Assembly (NCBI RefSeq): GCF_028657905.1
Contig: NZ_CP117781.1
Location: 868,001 to 932,000 of the forward strand
Source: Burkholderia sp. FERM BP-3421
GTDB taxonomy: Bacteria > Pseudomonadota > Gammaproteobacteria > Burkholderiales > Burkholderiaceae
DNA: 64,000 nucleotides
Reading direction: 5' to 3'
Position numbers and translations under genes: made by a program. Positions 43,400 to 53,102 of this stretch are shown piece after piece (the first letter of the stretch is position 1; each line of letters opens with the position of its first letter). A model generated the notes under the pieces. It made no database searches. It worked only from the letters and a program-made list of their open reading frames with translations, and was not told where the DNA came from.

Positions 43400-44341
43400 A
43401 TGAAGCGAATGCTGCTGGCGATGGCCTGCGGGCTGAGCGTGGGCGCCGCGCCGGTGCATGCGGCGGACCCCGCCGCGTGCAAGACGGTGCGGTTCGCCGA
43501 CGTGGGCTGGACGGATATCGCCGCGACCACCGGGCTCGCGTCGACGATGCTCGCGGGGCTCGGCTACGCGCCGACCAAGACGATCGCATCGGTGCCGATC
43601 ACGTTCGCGGGCATCAAGAGCAAGCAGATCGACGTGTTCCTCGGTTACTGGTCGCCGACCATGGACCCGATCATCGCGCCGTTCACCAAGGCGGGCACGA
43701 TCAAGGTGCTGCCGACGCCGAACCTGACGGGCGCGAAATACACGCTCGCGGTGCCGGACTATGCGTACCAGGGCGGCCTGAAGTCGTTCGCGGATATCCA
43801 GAAGTACGCGGACAAGCTGAACGGCCGCATCTACGGGATCGAGCCGGGCAACGACGGCAACCTGCTGATCAAGAAGATGATCGACGGGAACCAGTTCGGG
43901 CTCGGCAAGTTCAAGATGGTCGAGTCGAGCGAGGCGGGGATGCTGGTCGAGGTCAATCGCGCGATCCGCGACAAGCAGTGGATCGTGTTCCTCGGCTGGG
44001 AGCCGCATCCGATGAACGTGCAGATGAAGATCGACTACCTGAGCGGCGGCGACGACGTGTTCGGGCCGAACTACGGCGAGGCGCGCGTGCTGACCGCCAC
44101 GCCGCCCGACTACGCGGCGCGCTGCCCGAACGTCGCGAAGTTCGTGTCGAACCTGCAGTTCACGACGTCGATCGAGAATCACGTGATGGTGCCGATCATG
44201 AACAAGGAAGAGCCGAACAAGGCCGCGGCCGAGTGGCTCAAGGAGAATCCGCAGGCGCTCGACAAGTGGCTTGCCGGCGTGACGACGGTCGACGGCAAGC
44301 CGGGCCTGCCGGCAGTGAAGGCGTATCTCGGCCTGCACTGA
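43400..44341 (+). CDS. choX: Choline ABC transporter, substrate-binding protein
   Basis: Periplasmic binding protein for choline or related quaternary amines. The 313-residue precursor has a signal peptide (MKRMLLAMACGLSVGAAPVH, cleavage after HAA). The mature part has family regions rich in aromatic residues for an aromatic cage (VGWTDIAATTG, FLGYWSPTMDP, VFLGWEPHPMN). The ATG at 43400 follows GAGGAGAAGCAAA. It is separated from choVW by the regulator gene, an unusual order; most operons run X-W-V. A 12-bp hairpin lies just after the stop. Confidence 0.92.
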   Translation: MKRMLLAMACGLSVGAAPVHAADPAACKTVRFADVGWTDIAATTGLASTMLAGLGYAPTKTIASVPITFAGIKSKQIDVFLGYWSPTMDPIIAPFTKAGTIKVLPTPNLTGAKYTLAVPDYAYQGGLKSFADIQKYADKLNGRIYGIEPGNDGNLLIKKMIDGNQFGLGKFKMVESSEAGMLVEVNRAIRDKQWIVFLGWEPHPMNVQMKIDYLSGGDDVFGPNYGEARVLTATPPDYAARCPNVAKFVSNLQFTTSIENHVMVPIMNKEEPNKAAAEWLKENPQALDKWLAGVTTVDGKPGLPAVKAYLGLH

Positions 44342-44378
44342 GCCCGCGCGGCCTCCATGGGGGCGTGGCCGCGCGGGC
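44342..44378 (+). terminator. Hairpin after choX
   Basis: Perfect 12-bp arms GCCCGCGCGGCC (44342-44353) and GGCCGCGCGGGC (44367-44378) start directly after the stop codon. The T-run is missing, so it may need Rho or work as an mRNA 3' stabiliser. Confidence 0.65.
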
Positions 44379-44987
44379 GGATGACGCGTGCGCGGCCGGG
44401 CGAGGCCGTGGCGCGCGAATGTCCGGCGTTCGACCAATAGAAATATAAGATGAGTCGCCGGTATTTCGCGTTCCGATGATCGACCGTACCGGCTTTCGCC
44501 GGTGCGGGCCGGCATCGTACGCATCTTTGATGCGCATGCATTGTCGATTCGATGACCAGGACCGGGCCGGCGCGCGTCAGGCGCGTCGGCCCGGACGGCG
44601 ATGGTCCGCGTACGCGGAAGATCGGTCCGGCGGTCCGTATATCCTGTATGAATATGAATAGCTGACCGGACTCGCGCGGTTGTCGAGGCACGACCCGGGG
44701 CCGCCGTATGGCGTGTCCACCGGCGTGAATCTCGAAGGCGGTCACGTCCTGGAACGGTCGTCGCGATGCGCGCGCGGCCCGTGATTGAGCAGCGTCAGCG
44801 TGTTCGCGGGCGCGACGACGTTGTGGGACCGATATAGTTGGGCTTTGTCACGGCGCCACGCGGCGTGCGGAATATCTGTTTCGGGCTGGGCCGTCGTGGC
44901 TGAGCGGGGGCGGCGCGAAAGTCGTCCGGCCTACCTGAATTGAACTCGACCAGGGATGGTCGTTACCTGTGCGGGAGTCATCGCGTC
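44379..44987. other. Noncoding gap before the M16 peptidase gene
   Basis: About 600 bp without a supported gene. A small AT-rich patch (AATAGAAATATAAG near 44440) could be a promoter, and ACCGGC-TTTC-GCCGGT near 44499 forms a short hairpin. Nothing else stands out. Confidence 0.5.
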
Positions 44988-47858
44988 ATGAGAAAAACCA
45001 GCCTGAGCCGGCGTGTCGCCGGCATGCTTTTCCTGTCGGTCGGCCTGCGGGCCGCCGCGGCCGCGCCGCTTCCGGACCTGCCGTTTACGCGCTTCACGCT
45101 GCCGAACGGCCTGACCGTGGTGGTGCACGAGGATCACAAGGCGCCGGTGGTGGCGGTGGGCGTCTGGTATCACGTCGGCTCGGCGGACGAGCCCGACGGC
45201 AAGGCCGGTTTCGCCCATCTGTTCGAACACCTGATGTTCTCCGGCTCGGCGCACTACCGGCATTCGTATCTGCCGCCGTTCGAGCAGGCCGGCGCGTCGG
45301 ACCTGAACGGCACGACGTCGTTCGATCGAACCAACTACTACGAGACGGTGCCGACCACGGCGCTCGACATGGCGTTGTGGATGGAATCGGATCGCATGGG
45401 CTATCTGCTCGGCGCGATCGGCCCGAAGGCGCTCGACACCCAGCGCGGCGTCGTGCAGAACGAGAAGCGGCAGGGCGAGAACCAGCCGCACGGTCGCGTA
45501 TACGAGCAGATCCTGGCGGCGAGCTTCCCGCGCAACCATCCCTATCACCATGATCCGATCGGCTCGATGGCGGACCTCGACGCGGCGTCGCTGGCGGACG
45601 TGCAGCGCTGGTTCCGCGCGTACTACGGCGCGGCCAACGCGACGCTGGTCCTGGCGGGCGACGTCACCCCGGCGGAGGCCCGCGCGAAGGCGGAGCGGTA
45701 TTTCGGCGAGATTCCGGCCGGCCCGCCCGTGCCGCGCCAGCAGCCGTGGGTCACGCCGCTGTTGGCTGCGCAGCGTGGCGTGCAGCGCGATCACGTGTCG
45801 CAGACGAGCTTCTATCGGACCTGGGTGATCCCGCAGCTCGGCACGGATGATGCGGTGCGGCTCGATCTGGCCGCGGCGGTCCTGGGCGGCGGCGACACCT
45901 CGCGCCTGTACCAGCGGCTGGTGTTCCAGGACAAGCTGGCCGACGCCGTGTCGGTGTCGGTGTCGCCGCTGGCGCTGGCCGGTCTGTTCCAGATTTCGGT
46001 CGACGTGCGCGAGGGCGTGGAGCCCGCCCGGGCCGAGGCCGTGGTGCGCGAGGAGCTGGCGCGTTTTCTCGCCGACGGCCCCACCGACGAGGAACTGGCG
46101 CGCGCCCGGATCAGCCGCCGCGCGGATTTCGTGCGCAGCATGGAGAAAGTCGGCGGCAAGGCGGAAATCCTGGCCGAAGGGCAGCTCTATCGGGGTGATC
46201 CGGCGGCCTACCGGCATGACCTCGAACGGGCGGACGCCGCGACGCCCGCCGGCGTCAAGGCGGCGGCGGACACCTGGCTCGCGCGCGGCGACTACCTGCT
46301 GACCGTGCTGCCGGTGCGCGCTGGCGGCGGAGCGGCCGCGAAGGGCGAGCGTGCGACGGCGCGGGGCCCGCTGCCGGGGCGTCCGGCGGCGCAACTGCCG
46401 GCCGAACAGGCCTATGCGACCCGCGCGAGCGAGGTCGATCGCCGCGCGGGCGTGCCGCGGGTCGCGACGTTTCCGTCGCTGACCTTTCCGGCGCTGGCGC
46501 GCGGCCGGCTCAGGAACGGCATCGAGGTCATCGTCGCGCAGCATCGCGCGATCCCGACGACGCTGGTGCAAGTGATGTTCGACGCCGGCTATGCGGGCGA
46601 TCCGGCCGGCAAGCCCGGGACGGCCAGCTTCACCGCCGCGATGATGCGCAGCACTCGGCAGCTCGATGCGATCGCGGTGGCGCGGCGCATGCAGGGGCTC
46701 GGCGCATCGACGCAGGTCGCGTGCGACCTGGATTCGTGCACGGCGTCGCTCGATGCGCTGAACGAGCAGTTGCAGCCCGCGCTCGCGCTGTTTGCCGATC
46801 TCGTGCGCGATCCGGTGTTCGAATCGGACGACCTGGAGCGCATCCGCAATCAGTTGCTGGCGGGCATCGCGCTGGAAAAGACCCTGCCGCGTGCGATCGC
46901 CGCGCGTATCCTGCCGTCGCTGTTGTACGGTCCGAACCATGCGTATGGCGCATCCTTCACGGGTTCCGGCACCGAGGCGTCGATCCGCGCGATCCGCGCG
47001 GCGGACCTGGCTGCCTATCGCGACAACTGGCTGCGGCCCGACAATGCGACGATCCTGGTGGTCGGCGACACCTCGCTGCAGGAGATCGTCCCGCGCCTCG
47101 ACGCCGTGTTCGGCGACTGGTCCGCGCCGGCCGCGCCGCTGCCGCGCAAGGCCCTCGGCGTGGCCGCCGCGCCGGCCGGCGCCCGCGTGCTGCTGGTCGA
47201 CAAGCCCGGCGCGCCGCAGTCGTCGATCTTTGCCGGCCTGCTCGCGCCGTCGAGCGCGGCGCGCGACGCCATCGCCGCCGACGTGGCGAACGGCGCGTTC
47301 GGCGGCAACTTCTCGTCGCGTCTCAACCTGAATCTGCGCGAGAACAAGCATTGGTCCTATGGGGCGTCCAGCCGCCTGCAGGATGCGGTCGGCCAGCGCC
47401 TGTTCCTGATCTCGGCGCCGGTGCAGACCGACAAGACGGCGGCGTCGTTGCGCGAGATCGTGACGGAGGCGCGCGACGTGGTGGGCGCGCGGCCGCTGAC
47501 GCCCGCCGAGGTGGAACTGGCCCGCCAGTTCGTCGTGAGAGGGCTGCCGGGGCGCTACGAAACCAGCGCGGACGTGCTCGACATGGTGAGCCGGATGGTG
47601 CGGTATGGGTATCCGGACACCTACGCGAACACCCTCAAGGACACCGTCGAGGCGGTCGATGCGAAGGCGGCGGAAGCCGCGCTGCATGCCTTCATCGTGC
47701 CCGATGCGATGACGTGGGTGGTCGTCGGGGATCTCCGCCGGATCGAGCGGCCGGTGCGCGCGCTCAAGCTGGGCGAGGTCGAGGTGGTCGACGCCGACGG
47801 CAAGCCGGCGGGCGCCCGCCCCGCCGCCGCACGCGCGCGCACGCCGCGCGCGGAGTAG
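44988..47858 (+). CDS. M16-family zinc metallopeptidase, two-domain
   Basis: A 956-residue pitrilysin-type peptidase with signal peptide (MRKTSLSRRVAGMLFLSVGL, Ala-rich end), so periplasmic. The N-terminal half has the inverted zinc motif HLFEH (His77, Glu80, His81) and the third ligand Glu159 in VVQNEKRQ. The C-terminal half (from about residue 490, TFPSLTFPALARGRLRNGIE) is a second M16 unit without HxxEH, as expected for the inactive partner of the peptide-binding chamber. The start at 44988 was chosen because it begins the signal peptide; GGGAG lies upstream. It likely degrades short peptides. Confidence 0.92.
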   Translation: MRKTSLSRRVAGMLFLSVGLRAAAAAPLPDLPFTRFTLPNGLTVVVHEDHKAPVVAVGVWYHVGSADEPDGKAGFAHLFEHLMFSGSAHYRHSYLPPFEQAGASDLNGTTSFDRTNYYETVPTTALDMALWMESDRMGYLLGAIGPKALDTQRGVVQNEKRQGENQPHGRVYEQILAASFPRNHPYHHDPIGSMADLDAASLADVQRWFRAYYGAANATLVLAGDVTPAEARAKAERYFGEIPAGPPVPRQQPWVTPLLAAQRGVQRDHVSQTSFYRTWVIPQLGTDDAVRLDLAAAVLGGGDTSRLYQRLVFQDKLADAVSVSVSPLALAGLFQISVDVREGVEPARAEAVVREELARFLADGPTDEELARARISRRADFVRSMEKVGGKAEILAEGQLYRGDPAAYRHDLERADAATPAGVKAAADTWLARGDYLLTVLPVRAGGGAAAKGERATARGPLPGRPAAQLPAEQAYATRASEVDRRAGVPRVATFPSLTFPALARGRLRNGIEVIVAQHRAIPTTLVQVMFDAGYAGDPAGKPGTASFTAAMMRSTRQLDAIAVARRMQGLGASTQVACDLDSCTASLDALNEQLQPALALFADLVRDPVFESDDLERIRNQLLAGIALEKTLPRAIAARILPSLLYGPNHAYGASFTGSGTEASIRAIRAADLAAYRDNWLRPDNATILVVGDTSLQEIVPRLDAVFGDWSAPAAPLPRKALGVAAAPAGARVLLVDKPGAPQSSIFAGLLAPSSAARDAIAADVANGAFGGNFSSRLNLNLRENKHWSYGASSRLQDAVGQRLFLISAPVQTDKTAASLREIVTEARDVVGARPLTPAEVELARQFVVRGLPGRYETSADVLDMVSRMVRYGYPDTYANTLKDTVEAVDAKAAEAALHAFIVPDAMTWVVVGDLRRIERPVRALKLGEVEVVDADGKPAGARPAAARARTPRAE

Positions 47859-47891
47859 CGATGTCGGCGCGCGCCGGTCGCGGCGGCGCGA

Positions 47892-48917
47892 TCAGTCCGG
47901 ACGCGCGCGCCGGTTCGCCCGGTATTCGTCCAGCACCTGGTCCATGACCCAGCTCGTCCTCGCCGCGCGGGCGGGGTCGAGGTCGGGATGCGGGTCCTGC
48001 TCGCCGGTCAGGCTGCGCACCACGCATTCGATCAGCGGCTGCTGGATGTGGACGGGGTTGCCGATCGGGAAGCGCTGCTCGGGCTCGCCGGGCCGCGTGA
48101 CGACGAGGTCGCCGTCGCCGAAGGTCGACAGCGCGATCTGTCCTTCGCTGCCGACGATGCGGATCTCGTCGCAGCGCTCATGGCTCGCGAAATTCCAGAT
48201 GCCGCAGCCGTGCAGGCCGTTGCGGAACAGGAACGACATCGATACGCAGTCCTCGGCGGGATAGGCGCCGGCCTGCGAACTGGCGTGACCCCGCACCGAC
48301 ACGATTTCGCCGAACAGGAAGTCGAGGATGTCGAGCGTATGGCTGGCCAGGTCGACGAACAGGCCGCCGCCCGAGATCTCCGGGATCACGCTCCAGGGCA
48401 GATGGGACGGGTCCCGGTAGCGCGCTTCGAGCGGGCGGTGAAGCATGCAGGTGACGAACCTCGGCACGCCGATCGCGGCGCCCGAGCCGAGCAGTTCGCG
48501 CAGCTTCAGGAAGCGCGGCAGCCGTCGGCGGTAGTAGGCGACGAACAAGGGCGTGCCGTTGGCCCGGGCCGCCGCGAGCATCTCCGCGCATTCCGCCGCG
48601 TTCAGCGCCATGGGTTTTTCCACGTACGCGGCCTTGCCGGCCTCCGCGCATTGAATCGCGTAGGCCTTGTGCCGATGCGGCGGAGTTGCGATATAGACCG
48701 CGTTGACCTCGGGATCCTCGATCAGCGCGGCGGCGTCCGCATACCAGCGCGGCACGCCGTGCCGCCGCGCGTAGTCGGCCGCGAGCGCGGCGTCGCGCCG
48801 CATCACGGCGACGAGGCGCGAATGTTCGATCTTCCCGAACGCGGGGCCGCTCTTCACTTCGGCCACCGCGCCGCAGCCGATCATGCCCCAGCGTATTTCC
48901 GCCATCCGTTTATCCAT
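47892..48917 (-). CDS. Gfo/Idh/MocA-family oxidoreductase
   Basis: A 341-residue NAD(P)-dependent sugar or polyol dehydrogenase-like protein. The N-terminal Rossmann domain has WGMIGCGAVAEVKSGPAF, and the catalytic-lysine motif YVEKPMALN is present, followed by an alpha/beta C-terminal domain (GGGLFVDLASHTLDILDFLF). The ATG at 48917 was used; one at 48905 is also possible. Its substrate cannot be named from sequence. It converges with the M16 peptidase gene, and no transport or kinase gene accompanies it. Confidence 0.88.
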   Translation of the reverse strand: MDKRMAEIRWGMIGCGAVAEVKSGPAFGKIEHSRLVAVMRRDAALAADYARRHGVPRWYADAAALIEDPEVNAVYIATPPHRHKAYAIQCAEAGKAAYVEKPMALNAAECAEMLAAARANGTPLFVAYYRRRLPRFLKLRELLGSGAAIGVPRFVTCMLHRPLEARYRDPSHLPWSVIPEISGGGLFVDLASHTLDILDFLFGEIVSVRGHASSQAGAYPAEDCVSMSFLFRNGLHGCGIWNFASHERCDEIRIVGSEGQIALSTFGDGDLVVTRPGEPEQRFPIGNPVHIQQPLIECVVRSLTGEQDPHPDLDPARAARTSWVMDQVLDEYRANRRARPD

Positions 48918-49063
48918 GTGATTGACCCGAGACGAAGCGTGCGTGCAGCCTCGACGGTTGCTTTCAGCCGCCAGGGCCTCGAATCATAACGCAGGGAGAG
49001 GCGTGGTTTTCCGGCGTCGAGCGCGTCGCGCGATCGTCGCGACGCGCGCGCGGCGTCGCCGCG

Positions 49064-49780
49064 CTACACCGGAATCGCGCCGCCGCGCAGCCGGATCGCG
49101 ATCCGCACGAGCCGGATCAGGCCCGCCGACAGCCACGTGAGCCCGCGCGACATCCCGCGACGCCGGATGTCGAGCAGCAGCACGATCCGCACTTCCTCGC
49201 TGTCGTTCCAGACTTCGTGCTCGAAGGTATCGTCCCACAACAGGAATTGCCCGTCGTCGAGCCGGTGCTCCTGCCCGTCGATCTTCAGCGCCGCCGCCGC
49301 CGAGCCATCCGCGCGCTTCGGCATCGACAGCACCAGATAGCCTCGCAGGATGCCCCGGAACGGTCCGCGATGGGCGGGGACGTGCTTGCCCGGCGCGAGA
49401 AACGAGAACGATGCGGACAGCACGTCCGGCGTTGACGCGAGCAGCGCGGCGAGCGCCGGGCAGCGGTCGAGGTTGCGCGGGAAACGCACGCCGTAGGCCT
49501 GCACGATGAACATCCGCCAGTCGCGCGCGTCGTTCGCGGAGATCGACGCCTGCTCGCGCATGATCTCGTGGAAGCGCGGGATGCGCGAGAGGTCGCGCGA
49601 GACCGCGAGGGCTTCGTCGCGAATCGCGGGCCACGCCGCGACGAAACGGGGCGCGTCGGGAAACAACGTGACGCTGTCGAGCACGGCGCCGGCGTCGATC
49701 CGGCGATCGTAGAGCGTGCGCAAGGCGCGCGCGCCGACATCATAAAAGGCAGCCATATCGAATTTTTTGTGGATATGCAT
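49064..49780 (-). CDS. Aspartyl/asparaginyl beta-hydroxylase-family protein (LpxO-like)
   Basis: The 238-residue product belongs to Fe(II)/2-oxoglutarate oxygenases of the Asp/Asn beta-hydroxylase type. The iron-binding residues are seen as PAHRGPFRGILRGYLVLSMP (first His) and WDDTFEHEVWNDSEEVRIVL (second His, with Arg for 2-oxoglutarate); this family lacks the usual carboxylate ligand. Related bacterial proteins hydroxylate lipid A acyl chains (LpxO). The C-terminal segment (LTWLSAGLIRLVRIAIRL) is hydrophobic/amphipathic and may bind membrane. The start is not supported by a ribosome site; an ATG eight codons inside is possible. Confidence 0.8.
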   Translation of the reverse strand: MHIHKKFDMAAFYDVGARALRTLYDRRIDAGAVLDSVTLFPDAPRFVAAWPAIRDEALAVSRDLSRIPRFHEIMREQASISANDARDWRMFIVQAYGVRFPRNLDRCPALAALLASTPDVLSASFSFLAPGKHVPAHRGPFRGILRGYLVLSMPKRADGSAAAALKIDGQEHRLDDGQFLLWDDTFEHEVWNDSEEVRIVLLLDIRRRGMSRGLTWLSAGLIRLVRIAIRLRGGAIPV

Positions 49781-50029
49781 CGGTCGAGGCGGCGCACGCG
49801 CGGGCCGCCGGTGGCACGCCGGCGGCGGGGCGCGCGTCGCCTCGTCAGGCGATCATCCCAAACATGGCTTACTGTAGCCCTGCGATGCGTCTCGCACACG
49901 CCACATCCAGCCTCGGACCGACTTCGCGCAATGGCTGCGCGGTCGCCCGCCGGGCTTGCCTGGCGGGGTTTGCGCCCGGTTCGCGAGTCTTTCGCAAACT
50001 GAAATGATCGGTAATGGGCGCGGGCCGCG

Positions 50030-51001
50030 TCAGCGGCGCGCGTCGGCGAGGTGGTCGCGGATCACGTCCGCGAAGCCGGCGTCGCCCGTGAAACCGAGGT
50101 GTTCCGCGCGCGAGGTGTCCCAGCGCGCGGGCCAGCCGCCGACGATGCGCATGATCCGCGCATCGGGCGCGTGGTCGATGCGCGCGGCGACAGGCTCGCC
50201 CGCGACCTCGCGCAAGGCGTCGATCATCTCGTCGACGCTGACCGACAGCCCCGGCAGGTTGATCGCGCGCGCCGCGCCGAGCTGCGCATCGTCCAGCTCG
50301 CAGCCGACGACCAGCGCGTCGATCGCGCGGCGCGGCGACAACAGCCACAGCCGCGTGCCGCCCGGCACCGGGCAGGCCGCGCGCTCGCCGTTGAGCGGCT
50401 CGCGGATGATCCCGCTCGCGAACGACGAGGCCGCCGCGTTCGGCCGGCCGGGCCGTACGCTGATGGTCGGCAGGCGCAGCACGCGGCCGTCGACGAAGCC
50501 GCGGCGCGTGTAGTCCGACAGCAGCAATTCGGCGATCGCCTTCTGGACGCCGTACGACGATTGCGGGTTGAGCGCGGTGTCGTCCCGCACGACATCCGGC
50601 AGCGCGCCGCCATAGACGGCGACCGAACTGGTGAACACCACGCGCGGACGGTGGCCGAGCGCGCGGCAGACGTCGAGCAGCTGCCGCGACGCATCGAGAT
50701 TGATCCGCACGCCCAGCTCGAAGTCGGCTTCGGCCTGGCCGCTCACGATCGCGGCCAGATGGAAGATCGGGAGCGTGCCGGCGTCGATTGCGCGTTCGAG
50801 CGTCGCGCGCGTCGCGATGTCGCCGACGTGCGTCGTGACGCGCGGATCGCCGAAATCGTCGCCTTTCACGACATCGAGCAGCACGAGTTCGCGGATGCGT
50901 TGCGGCGCGCCGTCCGGGCCGGCCAGTACGCCGCGTGCGAGCAGCCGTTTCGCGAGGCGCTGGCCGAGAAAGCCCGCGCCGCCGGTGATGAGGATTTTCA
51001 T
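50030..51001 (-). CDS. denD: D-erythronate dehydrogenase (SDR/epimerase family)
   Basis: NAD-dependent oxidation of D-erythronate to 2-oxo-tetronate. The 323-residue protein begins MKILITGGAGFLGQRLAKRL, the Rossmann GGxGFLG motif, and has TSSVAVYGG and the active-site YxxxK in SSYGVQKAIAELLL. DenD-type features are IFHLAAIVSGQAEADFE and RLPTISVRPGRPNAAASSF. It follows otnI by 25 bp in the same direction, an arrangement found in tetronate-degradation clusters. The kinase (OtnK/DtnK) and aldolase (OtnC) are missing from the visible part. Confidence 0.85.
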   Translation of the reverse strand: MKILITGGAGFLGQRLAKRLLARGVLAGPDGAPQRIRELVLLDVVKGDDFGDPRVTTHVGDIATRATLERAIDAGTLPIFHLAAIVSGQAEADFELGVRINLDASRQLLDVCRALGHRPRVVFTSSVAVYGGALPDVVRDDTALNPQSSYGVQKAIAELLLSDYTRRGFVDGRVLRLPTISVRPGRPNAAASSFASGIIREPLNGERAACPVPGGTRLWLLSPRRAIDALVVGCELDDAQLGAARAINLPGLSVSVDEMIDALREVAGEPVAARIDHAPDARIMRIVGGWPARWDTSRAEHLGFTGDAGFADVIRDHLADARR

Positions 51002-51026
51002 GGATGTCGTTCTGTGATCGAACGGT

Positions 51027-51803
51027 TCACAGGTAAGGCGCGAGCCAGCCGAGCCCGTCGGACGTGCCGGCGCGCGGCCGGTACTCGCAGCCGATCCAGC
51101 CGTCGTAGCCGAGCGTGTCGAGCAGCGCGAACAGATACGGATAGTTCAGCTCGCCGAGGTCGGGTTCGCGGCGGTCGGGCACGCCGGCGATCTGCACGTG
51201 GCCGATGCCGGCGATGCCGCGCTCGAGCTTCGTCGCGAGATCGCCCTCGACGATCTGGCAGTGATAGCAGTCGAACTGCACCTTCAGGTTCGGCGCGCCG
51301 ACTTCGCGGCAGATCGCCTGCGCCTCATCCTGGCGGTTCAGCAAGAAGCCGGGCATGTCGCGCGGGTTGATCGGCTCGATCAGGATCGTGACGCCGTGCG
51401 CGCGCGCCGTGTCGGCCGCGTAGGCGAGATTGCGCAGATACAGGTCGCGCTGCCGCGCGCGCTCGAGCGGCGCCGCGACGAGGCCGGCCATCACGTGCAG
51501 CTTGTCGTTGCCGAGCACGCGCGCGTAGTCGAGCGCGGTGTCGAGGCCGCGCCGGAAGTCGTCCTCGCGGCCCGGCAGCGACGCGAGGCCGCGCTCGCCG
51601 CCGGCCCAGTCGCCGGGCGGCGCGTTGAACAGCGCCTGCGCGAGCCCATGGGCGTCGAGGCGCGCTTTCAGCTCGGCGGCGGGGAAGTCGTAGGGGAACA
51701 GGTACTCGACCGCACGGAAGCCGTCGCGGGCGGCGGCGGCGAAGCGGTCGAGGAACGCGTGTTCCGGATACAGCATCGAGAGATTGGCGGCGAAGCGCGG
51801 CAT
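51027..51803 (-). CDS. otnI: 2-oxo-tetronate isomerase (hydroxypyruvate isomerase family)
   Basis: A 258-residue TIM-barrel isomerase. It opens with MPRFAANLSMLYPEHAFLDR and carries ILIEPINPRDMPGF, VQFDCYHCQIVEGD, GHVQIAGVPDRREPD and GYDGWIGCEYRP, all typical of the Hyi/OtnI group, with metal-binding Glu and His residues in these segments. Neighbouring denD makes isomerisation of 2-oxo-tetronate more likely than classical hydroxypyruvate isomerisation. It lies between a GntR-type regulator and denD on one strand. Confidence 0.85.
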   Translation of the reverse strand: MPRFAANLSMLYPEHAFLDRFAAAARDGFRAVEYLFPYDFPAAELKARLDAHGLAQALFNAPPGDWAGGERGLASLPGREDDFRRGLDTALDYARVLGNDKLHVMAGLVAAPLERARQRDLYLRNLAYAADTARAHGVTILIEPINPRDMPGFLLNRQDEAQAICREVGAPNLKVQFDCYHCQIVEGDLATKLERGIAGIGHVQIAGVPDRREPDLGELNYPYLFALLDTLGYDGWIGCEYRPRAGTSDGLGWLAPYL

Positions 51804-51911
51804 GATCGGGGTTCCGGTCGAGTGCGCGGCGGGCGTGATGCGCCCGTGCGCGTGGGGTGGGGTTGGCCGGCGAAGGCGGGCGGGCGCAGCGGCGGCATGC
51901 GGGGCCGGCGT

Positions 51912-52616
51912 TCAGCGCAGGCCGGCCTGCGCGAGCCGCTGGGCCGCGTGGCGCAGATGCGCGAGCGCGGCGTCGCGCGCGGCCAGCGGATCGCCGGCGC
52001 GGATCGCGGCGGCGATCGCCGCATGCTCGTCGCGCACCTGGCGGGAGAAATGCGCGCGGGTCGCGTCGTGGCGTCGCGTGATGGCGATGCCGGCCGCCAG
52101 GTACTGATTCAGGAAGGTGAGCGTTTTCAGGAAGTAGGGGTTGCCGGTGACGGCGGCGATCGCGCTGTGGAAGGCGATGTCCTCGGCCACGCCGTCGCGG
52201 CCTTCGGCGACCGCCGCGTCGATTCCGCGCAGCGCCGCGTCGATGGCCGCGAGGTCCGCGTCATTGCGCTGCAGCGCCGCCTCGGCGGCGACTTCGGCCT
52301 CGATCGCGCGGCGCACCGCGAACAGCTGGGTCAGCGCGCCGGCCTCGACCGCCTCCGCATAGTCGATCCGCAGCGGGCGGATCGATGCGTGCTCGACGAG
52401 GTAGACGCCGCTGCCCTGGCGCGGCGCGACGACGCCTTCGTTCTTCAGCCGCGAGATCGCCTCGCGGATCACCGTGCGGCTCACGCCGAACTCCTGCGCG
52501 AGCATGGCTTCCGTCGGCAGCTTGCCGGTGCCGGCGAAGCTGCCGATCTCGATTTGCTGGAGCAGTTGCTGGGCGACCGTGTCGCTCATCGCGCGGGACG
52601 GGATTTTCTCGAACAT
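51912..52616 (-). CDS. GntR/FadR-family regulator of the tetronate genes
   Basis: The 234-residue protein has an N-terminal winged helix (GTGKLPTEAMLAQEFGVSRT, then REAISRLKNEGVV) and a helical FCD effector domain (QLFAVRRAIEAEVAAEAAL, DIAFHSAIAAVTGNPYFL, RDEHAAIAAAIRAGD) with His residues that usually bind a metal and a carboxylate ligand. It heads the otnI-denD genes on the same strand and probably represses them until tetronate is present. A candidate half-site, ATCGTACAAAT, lies at 52646-52656. Confidence 0.88.
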   Translation of the reverse strand: MFEKIPSRAMSDTVAQQLLQQIEIGSFAGTGKLPTEAMLAQEFGVSRTVIREAISRLKNEGVVAPRQGSGVYLVEHASIRPLRIDYAEAVEAGALTQLFAVRRAIEAEVAAEAALQRNDADLAAIDAALRGIDAAVAEGRDGVAEDIAFHSAIAAVTGNPYFLKTLTFLNQYLAAGIAITRRHDATRAHFSRQVRDEHAAIAAAIRAGDPLAARDAALAHLRHAAQRLAQAGLR

Positions 52617-53102
52617 GGCGAGGCTCGTCGGGAAGTGGTGGGGTCATCGTACAAATTAAATGTGGCGGCTGCATCGGGGGTAACGCTGTGAAGCGCGCGC
52701 ACTATGTTGCATGGCGCGCCGGAGACGGGTGCCGACCGCGTGATCGACAACCGGAAAATCGGAAATGACATGAAAAATTCACATTCTTTATTCATCGATT
52801 AATTCTCATCTGGCACACTGAATAGCCTATTGCCATTTTCATAAGATTGCCATTGCGATCACGCCTTTTTTCAAGACACGTCGATATCGAGCACGAATGG
52901 GCCACGTTACGCAAGCGCGACGGCGCGTGCTTATACCGGCTGAACCTGGATGCGGAACCCGGCTTGTCGGCCGGGTGAGCGATGCGTTATCCGTTTGACG
53001 GCCATGACGTCCTTTGTCCGGTGTGCTGTAATTGTTTCGAAAAATATTGAAATATCATTTGGAAATTCAGAGTGTAGTCGTTTCGATATTCAATCGAAAA
53101 TA
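52617..53102. other. Intergenic region between GntR regulator and secreted protein gene
   Basis: 486 bp without a supported gene. Contains ATCGTACAAAT (52646-52656), a possible GntR-type half-site. The parts around 52765-52860 and 53030-53100 are AT-rich. Nothing else is recognised. Confidence 0.5.

Noticed and set aside
44179..44745. Minus-strand frame after choX
   Set aside because: It overlaps choX and its terminator hairpin; no domain or start signal.
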